From Actinomycetota bacterium (GTDB taxonomy: Bacteria > Actinomycetota > Actinomycetes > S36-B12): 7,220 nt of DNA. The stretch spans positions 1-7,220 of the forward strand of contig WLND01000075.1 in the NCBI GenBank assembly GCA_009726075.1, written 5' to 3'. Shown here piece after piece: positions 1 to 5,225 of this stretch. Both the position numbers and the translations under genes were made by a program. A model generated the notes under the pieces. It was not told the DNA's origin, ran no database searches, and saw only the letters and a list, made by a program, of their open reading frames with translations. Each line of letters begins with the position of its first letter. Positions within the stretch are counted from its first letter, which is position 1.

Positions 1-17
1 CGACTGGCCCCGCCTCG

Positions 18-25
18 TATACGCT
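18..25 (+). promoter_or_regulatory. Candidate -10 element of tRNA-Thr promoter
   Basis: The bases TATACGCT lie 13 bases before the tRNA-Thr gene. They contain TATACG and TACGCT, either of which could act as a sigma-70/SigA-type -10 box giving a very short 5' leader. The matching -35 region would fall off the left edge of the window, so the call rests on the -10 match and position alone. Confidence 0.35.
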
Positions 26-38
26 TTGGTGGCTTCAG

Positions 39-111
39 GCCCCCATAGCTCAGACGGTAGAGCGTCTCCAGGGTAAGGAGAAGGTCAACGGTTCGATTCC
101 GTTTGGGGGCT
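39..111 (+). tRNA. tRNA-Thr (anticodon GGT), with G at position 33
   Basis: A complete cloverleaf is seen. The acceptor stem is 39-45 with 104-110, the D stem 48-51 with 60-63, the anticodon stem TCTCC 65-69 with GGAGA 77-81, and the T stem 87-91 with 99-103 around TTCGATT. Position 111 (T) is the discriminator, and no CCA is encoded. The seven-base anticodon loop (70-76) reads AGGGTAA, which puts GGT at 72-74 and so makes it tRNA-Thr decoding ACC/ACU. The base before the anticodon, normally an almost invariant T (U33), is G71. From memory, related actinobacterial tRNA-Thr genes carry T there with near-identical flanks. Everything else looks functional, so this is either a true variant or a base-call error. 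Confidence 0.95.
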
Positions 112-155
112 CGGCAGAGGCACAGGACGGCACCCGCCGAAATGCGCCTTCGCGG

Positions 156-228
156 GGCGGGGTAGCTCAGTTGGTAGAGCAAGCGGCTCATAATCGCTGT
201 GTCGCCGGTTCAAGTCCGGCCTCCGCTA
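156..228 (+). tRNA. tRNA-Met (anticodon CAT), elongator type
   Basis: The cloverleaf has acceptor stem 156-162 with 221-227, D stem GCTC 165-168 with GAGC 177-180, anticodon stem 182-186 with 194-198, loop CTCATAA (187-193) with anticodon CAT at 189-191, and T stem 204-208 with 216-220. The discriminator is A228 and no CCA is encoded. The acceptor stem starts with a G-T wobble pair instead of the unpaired C1/A72 of bacterial initiator tRNA, and the anticodon stem lacks the three G-C pairs of initiators. This makes it an elongator tRNA. A tRNA-Ile with a modified CAT anticodon cannot be wholly excluded, but the body resembles actinobacterial elongator tRNA-Met placed before rpmG. Confidence 0.95.
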
Positions 229-312
229 CTCCGTGAGGAGCAGTACCACCGCAAGGCACGATGTTCGGATCACCAGTCGCACTCCAGCGGCGAGCCAGGA
301 AGAGGAAGTCCC

Positions 313-480
313 ATGGGCAAGGCCACTGACGTCCGACCGAAGATCACCATGGCGTGCGAGGACTGCAAGCACCGCAACTACATCACGAAGAAGAACCGCC
401 GGAACGACCCTGATCGCCTCGAGGCCAAGAAGCACTGCACCAACTGCAACAAGCACACGGTGCACAAGGAAACCCGCTGA
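313..480 (+). CDS. rpmG: 50S ribosomal protein L33 (zinc-binding, C+ form)
   Basis: This gene encodes a 55-residue basic protein of the large ribosomal subunit, the usual L33 length. Two CxxC pairs (C15/C18 and C42/C45) form the zinc ribbon of the C+ type, as opposed to the cysteine-free C- paralogue made under zinc limitation in many actinobacteria. The core ITKKNRRNDPDRLE (residues 24-37) is a clear family signature. ATG 313 was chosen because AGGAAG (303-308) sits five bases upstream and the protein then begins like other L33s. An in-frame ATG at 199 lies inside tRNA-Met and is not used. It follows tRNA-Met by 84 bases with no convincing promoter of its own, and precedes hadA by 26 bases. 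Confidence 0.97.
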   Translation: MGKATDVRPKITMACEDCKHRNYITKKNRRNDPDRLEAKKHCTNCNKHTVHKETR

Positions 481-506
481 CCCGTTCCTCGACGAAGGGT
501 TGACCC

Positions 507-956
507 ATGGCGCTTAACCCTGATTTCATCGGCCGGATGTATCCGGCAAGTGAGCCCTACCTTGTTGGTCGCGAGAAGATCCGCGAATTCGCCACGGCAC
601 TCGGCGACAGGAATCCGGTCTACTTTGACGTGGAAGCGGCCAACGGGTTCGGCTACGCCGACCTCATCGCGCCGCCCACGTTCGTCATCAGCCTCACGCT
701 GAAGGCAAGTTCGTCGGTCGTGCATGATCCCGAGCTCGGCCTCGACTACTCGCGGGTGGTCCACGCTGAGCAGCAGTTCTCGTACACCCGCCCGATCATG
801 GCCGGCGACGAGCTCGTCGTGCGAACATCGATCGACAACGTCCGCACGGTCGCGGGCAACGACATGCTCACGACGAAGGCCATCATTGCGACGGTTGCGG
901 GGGAGCAGGTCGCGACCGCTACCTCGGTTCTCGTCTCACGTGGGGCCGACGCCTGA
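507..956 (+). CDS. hadA: HadA-like MaoC dehydratase subunit (non-catalytic N-terminal type)
   Basis: A 149-residue hotdog-fold protein of the MaoC_dehydrat_N/FAS1-like dehydratase type. The opening (residues 1-12, MALNPDFIGRMY) and REKIREFA (22-29) match actinobacterial proteins encoded next to rpmG, including mycobacterial HadA. Where hydratases carry the catalytic motif with His, this protein reads GDRNPVYFD (33-41), with Tyr at the His position. It is therefore expected to be the structural and substrate-binding partner, with HadB supplying catalysis. In mycobacteria the HadAB complex dehydrates 3-hydroxyacyl-ACP in FAS-II. Related pairs also occur in Streptomyces, which makes no mycolic acid, so the substrate here is open. 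GAAGGG (494-499) is a good Shine-Dalgarno seven bases before the ATG. The stop overlaps the hadB start by one base (TGATG). Confidence 0.88.
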   Translation: MALNPDFIGRMYPASEPYLVGREKIREFATALGDRNPVYFDVEAANGFGYADLIAPPTFVISLTLKASSSVVHDPELGLDYSRVVHAEQQFSYTRPIMAGDELVVRTSIDNVRTVAGNDMLTTKAIIATVAGEQVATATSVLVSRGADA

Positions 957-1384
957 TGACGGCCCGGGTGCGCTTCGCCGATGTCGCAGTCGGTACCGAG
1001 CTACCGCCGGCGTCCTTTCCGCTCGCGCGCGTCGATCTCGTCCGCTACGCGGGGGCGTCCGGGGATTTCAATGTCATTCACTGGAACGAGCGCGTCGCGA
1101 CCTCGGTCGGGCTCCCGAACGTCATCGCGCACGGCATGCTCACCATGGCCGAGGCCATCCGAGTCGTCACCGACTGGGTGGGTGACCCCGGTGCGGTGGT
1201 CGAGTACGCGGTTCGGTTCACTCGGCCGGTCGTGGTGCCGGACGACGACCGCGGGGCACTCCTCGAGGTCGGTGCGAAGGTGACCGAATTGCTGGACGAT
1301 AACTGCGTCAAGGTCGTCATCACGGCCTCGAGCCAGGGCCAGACGGTGCTCGGCAAGGCCCAGGCGATCGTTCGGCTGGCATGA
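956..1384 (+). CDS. hadB: HadB-like MaoC dehydratase (catalytic subunit)
   Basis: A 142-residue single-hotdog (R)-specific hydratase/dehydratase of the MaoC family. The hydratase-2 motif is intact at residues 31-45 (YAGASGDFNVIHWNE), with predicted catalytic Asp37 and His42. It is followed by IAHGMLTM (56-63), WVGDPGAVVEY and VRFTRPVVVP, all typical of HadB. Family function is dehydration of (3R)-hydroxyacyl-ACP or -CoA as a heterodimer with a HadA-like partner, here the gene just upstream. The usual Pro in D-x-N-P-x-H is Val40. No HadC gene follows, unlike mycobacteria. The start overlaps the hadA stop by one base with only a weak GGGG (942-945) upstream, so re-initiation after hadA translation is likely. 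The stop overlaps the next start by four bases (ATGA). The acyl substrate is inference. Confidence 0.9.
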   Translation: MTARVRFADVAVGTELPPASFPLARVDLVRYAGASGDFNVIHWNERVATSVGLPNVIAHGMLTMAEAIRVVTDWVGDPGAVVEYAVRFTRPVVVPDDDRGALLEVGAKVTELLDDNCVKVVITASSQGQTVLGKAQAIVRLA

Positions 1385-2334
1385 CCACCGCTCCAGATCA
1401 CGTTCTCGCGCTCGCGGCCGAGCGGACGGCGGCGCGGGCTGCCAAGGACTTTGCCCGGTCCGATGAGCTGCGTGCCGAGATCGCAGAGTTCGGCTGGGTG
1501 GTCAAGGACACCGCTGAGGGCGTTGAGCTGACGCAGAAGCCGCCGTTCGTGGTCCACGCGACCCTTGCGGCGCTGCTCGCAACCGCCCCGTCGCTTCCCG
1601 AAGCCGCGTGCACCATGGCGCTCCTCGTTGATGGGTGGGCGGACGATCTCGAGACCTGTATTCGGGCCTTGATGGCCAACTCGGATGATCGAGTGACGGT
1701 CGTCGCCCTTGACTGCGGCAATGTCCAAGACGCAGGCCTGCGCCTGCACGAGTTGGCGGCTGAGTATCCGGGTCGCGTCACCGAGCTTCACGTCGAGCCG
1801 CTCCTGAGCCGTGTTGGCTGGGCGGCCGGGGTTGCCGCCCTCGCATCCGTGGTGCGAAGCCCGCTGTTCGGGGTCATGGACGTGTCGACGATCCTCACGG
1901 GCGATGCACTCCCCTCGATCCTCGCGACCTTCGAGGATCCATCGGTCATCGCCTCCGGCTGGCGCGGGGTCAACGTCAACGTCGACGATGCGTGGCGCAC
2001 CTTTGCCGATGCAGGCGCCGGCGAGGTCGATGCCGTCCTCGGCTACCTCATGGTGGTCCGCGCGGCTGCCGCGCGCGAGTGCCCGCCGAACCCGAAGGCG
2101 GTGTTCTACCGCAATGCCGACATGGAGTGGTCGCTCGCGCTGCGCGAGTACGGCGCGGCCAGTGGGATCGGCCGCATCGTGGTGCCGGCCGGCGAACAAC
2201 CGCTGAGGCAGGATCGGCACCACGCATATCACGACACCGACCCGGCCTACCGCGACAAGGAATCCAAGAAGACGTACGACCGCATCCTCCAGCGTTTCAG
2301 GGGCCGTACCGACCTCCTGTGCCCCCGACCCTGA
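1381..2334 (+). CDS. CysS C-terminal-tail / glycosyltransferase-2-like fusion protein, function unknown
   Basis: A 317-residue, apparently cytosolic protein with no signal peptide or membrane segment. Residues 8-52 look like the extreme C-terminal helix pair and strand of cysteinyl-tRNA synthetase (R-x-x-AR-x-x-KDF-A-x-SDELR, then GW-V-V-KDT-x-EG). No HIGH or KMSKS catalytic domain is present. From about residue 78 a GT2-like Rossmann region follows: a strand TMALLVDG with a helix, VTVVALDCG (105-113), FGVMDVSTILTGDAL (163-177) at the position of a DxD-bearing segment, WRGVNV (194-199), and NADMEWSLALREYG (245-258), like the ED/xxD acceptor region. A highly charged end (280-308) contains HHAYHDTDPAYRDKESKK. 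The canonical metal-binding DxD is absent (MDVST), so activity is uncertain. It overlaps hadB by four bases, lacks a good Shine-Dalgarno and precedes murB. A role in the cell envelope is inferred from neighbours only. Confidence 0.75.
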   Translation: MTTAPDHVLALAAERTAARAAKDFARSDELRAEIAEFGWVVKDTAEGVELTQKPPFVVHATLAALLATAPSLPEAACTMALLVDGWADDLETCIRALMANSDDRVTVVALDCGNVQDAGLRLHELAAEYPGRVTELHVEPLLSRVGWAAGVAALASVVRSPLFGVMDVSTILTGDALPSILATFEDPSVIASGWRGVNVNVDDAWRTFADAGAGEVDAVLGYLMVVRAAAARECPPNPKAVFYRNADMEWSLALREYGAASGIGRIVVPAGEQPLRQDRHHAYHDTDPAYRDKESKKTYDRILQRFRGRTDLLCPRP

Positions 2335-2347
2335 GGCGCGTCGCTCG

Positions 2348-2353
2348 TAGGCT
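2348..2353 (+). promoter_or_regulatory. Candidate leaderless promoter -10 box for murB
   Basis: TAGGCT fits the actinobacterial TANNNT -10 pattern and ends exactly six bases before the murB ATG. If transcription starts at A2360, the box occupies -12 to -7, the arrangement of leaderless actinobacterial mRNAs. There is no convincing Shine-Dalgarno before murB, which supports this, and no clear -35 box, which is common for such promoters. The site lies in the 25-base gap after the glycosyltransferase-like gene. Confidence 0.5.
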
Positions 2354-2359
2354 GCCACC

Positions 2360-3385
2360 ATGACCACTCGCCTCGCCGACCATACGACGCTGCGCGTCGG
2401 GGGCCCGGCCAAGGATTTCCTGGTCGCCGACACTGAGCAGCAGGTTGTTGAGGTGCTCGCGCGTCTGGATGCGGACGGAGCCCCCGTCCTGCTCCTCGGA
2501 GGGGGCAGCAACCTGGTCTGCTCCGATGAAGGCTTCGACGGAACGGTTGTCGCGCTGCGGATCAGGGGCCTTGCGATCGCCGACCACCCCGACCATGTGG
2601 TCATGACTGCAGCGTGCGGCGAGCCGTGGAGCGAGGTCGTATCGCTGGCAGTGTCGAATGGGTGGGCGGGCATCGAGGCCATGGCTGGCATCCCGGGGCT
2701 GGTGGGTGCGACCCCCGTGCAGAACGTCGGCGCCTACGGGCAGGACGTCTCGCAGACCATCGCGGGCGTGCGGGCCTACGACAGGCTCGACGGGCTCGTG
2801 CGCGACCTCACCCCAGAGCGGTGCGGTTTCACGTACCGCGGCAGTGCATTCAAGACAGAGCCCGACCGCTGGGCGGTGCTGGCGGTCTCGTACCGGTTGG
2901 CCAAGACGCCGTCGAGTGCAGTCAGGTACGCCCAATTGGCAGACGAGCTCGGGGTCGGCCACGGGGAGGCGAGCTCGGTGTCGGCGATCCGAGACGCGGT
3001 CCTGCGGCTTCGGCGAGGCAAGGGCATGGTTCTGGACGACGCCGACCCCGACTCGCGCAGTGCCGGATCATTCTTCACCAACCCGATCGTGAGCATGGCA
3101 CTGTCGTCGGCGCTGCCGACCGACTGCCCGCGGTACCCCTCGAGTGACGGGGTGAAGCTGAGTGCCGCTTGGCTGATCGAGCAGGCAGGCATCCCCCGTG
3201 GATGGCAGGTCCGGACAGAGTCACGGGCTCGGGTATCGACAAAGCACACCCTGGCCCTGACGACCCGCGACGGCGCCGCCGCAGCCGACGTGCTCGAACT
3301 CGCCCGCCACATCCGCGGGAGGGTTCGGGCGGCCTTCGGCGTCGAACTGCAGCCGGAGCCGCAACTCGTCGGCTGCGTGCTCTGA
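2360..3385 (+). CDS. murB: UDP-N-acetylenolpyruvoylglucosamine reductase (MurB)
   Basis: MurB is a cytosolic flavoenzyme that uses NADPH and FAD to reduce UDP-GlcNAc-enolpyruvate to UDP-MurNAc, the second committed step of peptidoglycan precursor synthesis. The protein is 341 residues, the length of the E. coli type I enzyme. The FAD-binding region includes TLRVGGPA (10-17), LLLGGGSNLV (44-53) and the AMAGIPGLVGATPVQNVGAYGQ stretch (107-128). YRGSAFK (159-165) carries Arg160, GSFFTNP (236-242) carries catalytic Ser237, and QPEPQLVG (331-338) carries catalytic Glu333. These correspond by position to E. coli Arg159, Ser229 and Glu325. ATG 2360 is preferred because it begins the conserved N-terminus (LADHTTLRVGG) and is exactly placed for a leaderless start. 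The gene converges on the aminotransferase gene, with only 18 bases between the stops. Confidence 0.97.
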   Translation: MTTRLADHTTLRVGGPAKDFLVADTEQQVVEVLARLDADGAPVLLLGGGSNLVCSDEGFDGTVVALRIRGLAIADHPDHVVMTAACGEPWSEVVSLAVSNGWAGIEAMAGIPGLVGATPVQNVGAYGQDVSQTIAGVRAYDRLDGLVRDLTPERCGFTYRGSAFKTEPDRWAVLAVSYRLAKTPSSAVRYAQLADELGVGHGEASSVSAIRDAVLRLRRGKGMVLDDADPDSRSAGSFFTNPIVSMALSSALPTDCPRYPSSDGVKLSAAWLIEQAGIPRGWQVRTESRARVSTKHTLALTTRDGAAAADVLELARHIRGRVRAAFGVELQPEPQLVGCVL

Positions 3386-3403
3386 CCGCTGCCGCAGCAG
3401 GCC

Positions 3404-4606
3404 CTACTCTGCCTTGGCGATCAGCGCGGCCATTCGTCCGACGCCCTCGGTGATATCGGCATCGGACGTGGCGTACGAGAGCCGCAGGTACCCGGGGGTG
3501 CCGAAGGCCTCGCCCGGCACGACGGCCACTTCGACCTCGTCCAAGATGAGCCCGGAGAGCTGAGCGGACGACTCGATGGTGACCCCGCGCAGCGACCGTC
3601 CCACGAGCTCGCGAACCGACGGATAGACGTAGAACGCGCCCTCGGGCAATGGGCAGGTCACCCCCGGAATGGCGTCGAGGAGGCCGGTGATGAGCTGGCG
3701 CCGCCGATCGAAGGCGATCTTCATCTCGTCGACGGCCGACAGGTCGCCTGACACCGCCGCGAGGGCTGCGATCTGCGACACGTTCGCGACATTCGAGGTG
3801 GCATGCGACTGCAGGTTGGTCGCGGCCTTCACGACATCGGCCGGTGCGATCATCCAGCCGACCCGCCATCCGGTCATGGCATAGGTCTTGGCAACACCGT
3901 TGACCACGATGCAGGTATCGGCCAGGTCGGGGACGAGCACAGGCATGGACGAGAACTCGGCATCGCCGTAGACCAAGTGCTCATAGATCTCATCGGTCAC
4001 GACCCAGATGCCGTGTTCGAGGGCCCACTCGCCGACCGCCTTGACTTCGGCGGGGGAGTAGACGGCGCCCGTTGGATTCGAGGGCGAGACGAACACCAGC
4101 ACCTTCGTGCGGGGGGTCCTGGCCGCCTCGAGCTGTTCGACCGAGGCGCGAAAGCCGGTGGTCTCGTCGGTCATGACCTCGACCGGAACCCCGCCGGCCA
4201 GCCGAATGGACTCCGGGTACGTGGTCCAGTACGGGGCCGGGAGGATGACCTCGTCGCCCGGATCGAGAAGGGTGGCGAACGCGTTGTACAGCGCCTGCTT
4301 GCCGCCATTGGTCACGAGCACCTGGGATCCGGTCACCGAGTAGCCGGAGTCGCGCAGCGTCTTCGACGCGATCGCGTCCTTGAGTTCAGGCAGGCCGCCG
4401 GCCGGGGTGTAGCGGTGCCACTTCGGTTGGGCGCAGGCCGCGATGGCTGCCTGGACGATGTAGTCCGGGGTCGGGAAGTCTGGTTCGCCCGCACCGAAGC
4501 CGATGACCGGGCGTCCGGCGGCCTTGAGGGCCTTGGCCTTCGCATCGACGGCGAGCGTGGCGGATTCGGCGATGGCGGCGATACGGTCGGATATCCGGGA
4601 GGTCAT
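3404..4606 (-). CDS. aspC: Class I/II PLP aminotransferase, aspartate aminotransferase type
   Basis: A 400-residue fold-type I aminotransferase of the Ib group common in actinomycetes. It probably interconverts aspartate and 2-oxoglutarate with oxaloacetate and glutamate. Visible motifs are GAGEPDFPTP (38-47), YTPAGGLPELK (66-76), NGGKQALYN (100-108), SPSNPTGAVY (174-183) with Asn177, and TDEIYEHLVY (204-213) with Asp205 and Tyr208. GVAKTYAMTGWRVGW (237-251) holds Schiff-base Lys240 and Arg248, and YLRLSYA (373-379) holds Arg375, which binds the substrate alpha-carboxylate. All key PLP residues are present. The position preceding Lys240 is Ala, where many homologues have Ser. Substrate choice (Asp, aromatic or prephenate) cannot be fixed from sequence. 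It lies opposite to all its neighbours, diverging from tRNA-Trp; the same gene sits between murB and secE in Streptomyces. No strong Shine-Dalgarno precedes the ATG. AAGACT six bases upstream on the minus strand is a weak leaderless -10 candidate. Confidence 0.92.
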   Translation of the reverse strand: MTSRISDRIAAIAESATLAVDAKAKALKAAGRPVIGFGAGEPDFPTPDYIVQAAIAACAQPKWHRYTPAGGLPELKDAIASKTLRDSGYSVTGSQVLVTNGGKQALYNAFATLLDPGDEVILPAPYWTTYPESIRLAGGVPVEVMTDETTGFRASVEQLEAARTPRTKVLVFVSPSNPTGAVYSPAEVKAVGEWALEHGIWVVTDEIYEHLVYGDAEFSSMPVLVPDLADTCIVVNGVAKTYAMTGWRVGWMIAPADVVKAATNLQSHATSNVANVSQIAALAAVSGDLSAVDEMKIAFDRRRQLITGLLDAIPGVTCPLPEGAFYVYPSVRELVGRSLRGVTIESSAQLSGLILDEVEVAVVPGEAFGTPGYLRLSYATSDADITEGVGRMAALIAKAE

Positions 4607-4704
4607 GACGCAAGTCTTTCATTTGCCGACATCTCCCTGTCAGGGGCGTCCCCCATGCGCGACCGACCGTCGACGGGCTCCTCAGGCGTTGCCGCAGGGT
4701 GCGA

Positions 4705-4735
4705 TTGGACCGTTTCGCAGGCGGGCCCGTAGACT
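4705..4735 (+). promoter_or_regulatory. Candidate SigA-type promoter for tRNA-Trp (and secE-nusG)
   Basis: TTGGAC (4705-4710) resembles the -35 consensus and TAGACT (4730-4735) fits the TANNNT -10. The 19-base spacer is longer than the usual 16-18. Transcription would start near 4742, giving a leader of about 54 bases to the tRNA-Trp 5' end that RNase P would remove. It lies in the 189-base divergent gap 4607-4795, the only sizeable gene-free stretch here. The rest of that gap shows nothing recognisable beyond a weak possible aminotransferase promoter on the minus strand. Confidence 0.6.
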
Positions 4736-4795
4736 CCCTAGCGCGGTTGTTCCGTTGGCGTCAGCCTGCCCGCAGGGTGACACTCGGTACGCCAC

Positions 4796-4868
4796 AGGGT
4801 CGTAGCTCAATTGGTAGAGCACCGGTCTCCAAAACCGGCGGTTGGGGGTTCAATTCCCTCCGGCCCTG
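4796..4868 (+). tRNA. tRNA-Trp (anticodon CCA)
   Basis: A complete cloverleaf: acceptor AGGGTCG 4796-4802 with CGGCCCT 4861-4867 (one T-G wobble), D stem 4805-4808 with 4817-4820, anticodon stem CCGGT 4822-4826 with ACCGG 4834-4838, loop CTCCAAA with CCA at 4829-4831 and a normal T33, and T stem 4844-4848 with 4856-4860 (one G-T pair) around TTCAATT. The discriminator G4868 is the expected tryptophan identity base. The 3' CCA is not encoded. It lies 66 bases before secE, the standard actinobacterial arrangement, and probably shares its transcript. Confidence 0.97.
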
Positions 4869-4934
4869 CACAGCAAGGCCAGCATGATCAAGTTCGGCAG
4901 ATTGACCAGGTTTCATCGGACGAAGAAGGCAGGC

Positions 4935-5180
4935 ATGACCGATACCGACGTGTCGCACGAGCGCCCTGAAGGCAATGCGCGTCCGCGCAAGGGCTTTTTT
5001 GCGCGCATTGCACTCTTCATCCGGCAGATCATGGTCGAACTGCGCAAGGTCATCTGGCCGACACGCAAGGAACTCATCGCCTACACGACGGTCGTCATCA
5101 TCTTCGTCGCGATCATCTCCACGATCATCGCCGGATTCGACTATGTCTTCACCAAGGGCGTCCTGTTCGTCTTCGGCTAG
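4935..5180 (+). CDS. secE: Preprotein translocase subunit SecE
   Basis: An 81-residue single-span membrane protein that clamps SecY in the SecYEG export channel. After a hydrophilic N-terminus come an amphipathic helix (about 21-40, FFARIALFIRQIMVELRKVI), the family signature WPTRKE (41-46), and one transmembrane helix (about 48-68, rich in Ile/Val). The gene ends in a short hydrophobic tail, as usual for the short actinobacterial form, unlike E. coli SecE with three spans. ATG 4935 is chosen because GAAGG (4925-4929) lies five bases upstream. An in-frame ATG at 4884, giving 98 residues, also has an AAGG upstream and cannot be fully excluded. The stop is 45 bases before the nusG start; pairing with nusG is nearly universal in bacteria. 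Confidence 0.95.
   Translation: MTDTDVSHERPEGNARPRKGFFARIALFIRQIMVELRKVIWPTRKELIAYTTVVIIFVAIISTIIAGFDYVFTKGVLFVFG
4972..5011 (+). repeat. Inverted repeat inside secE (10-bp arms)
   Basis: GCAATGCGCG at 4972-4981 is the exact reverse complement of CGCGCATTGC at 5002-5011, with a 20-base loop that includes six T. It spans codons 13-26 of secE. In RNA it could form a GC-rich stem, but one such perfect 10-bp match is not very surprising by chance in GC-rich sequence of this length. Confidence 0.4.
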
Positions 5181-5209
5181 AAGCACCATCCATCAGCCCT
5201 TCCCCGAAC

Positions 5210-5216
5210 AAGGAGA
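5210..5216 (+). promoter_or_regulatory. Ribosome binding site that fixes the nusG start
   Basis: AAGGAGA is a near-perfect Shine-Dalgarno. It lies nine bases before GTG 5226 but directly abuts an in-frame TTG at 5217, too close to be served by it. This makes GTG 5226 the likely nusG initiation codon. Confidence 0.8.
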
Positions 5217-5225
5217 TTGACCATC

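Noticed and set aside
71..73. Reading the first tRNA as tRNA-Pro (GGG anticodon)
   Set aside because: The perfectly paired anticodon stem fixes the loop so that GGT is the anticodon; the rest of the body is tRNA-Thr-like.
199..312. N-terminally extended start for rpmG inside tRNA-Met
   Set aside because: The extension is coded by tRNA sequence, is not L33-like, and ATG 313 has a well-placed Shine-Dalgarno.
1078..2691. Long minus-strand open frame (537 codons) opposite hadB, the fusion gene and murB
   Set aside because: It runs antisense to three well-supported genes, resembles no known protein and has the composition of a GC-rich shadow frame.
3386..3403. Possible bidirectional terminator between murB and the aminotransferase
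   Set aside because: The GCTGC/GCAGC complement leaves a one-base loop and there is no T-tract on either strand.
3075..3869. Minus-strand 264-codon frame across the murB/aminotransferase junction
   Set aside because: It overlaps both real genes, is Arg-rich and low in complexity, and has no family signature.
3803..4732. Plus-strand 309-codon frame opposite the aminotransferase
   Set aside because: It is the antisense shadow of a gene with full PLP motifs and shows no recognisable domain.
4692..4779. Direct repeat CCGCAGGGTG at 4692-4701 and 4770-4779
   Set aside because: A single pair of 10-base copies with no symmetry or promoter relation is not enough to propose an operator.
4761..5189. 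Minus-strand 142-codon frame across tRNA-Trp and secE
   Set aside because: It would cross a certain tRNA gene and lies antisense to secE; its acidic repeats reflect the complement of secE codons.
5217..5225. TTG start for nusG at 5217
   Set aside because: It directly abuts the AAGGAGA site; GTG 5226 has proper spacing.
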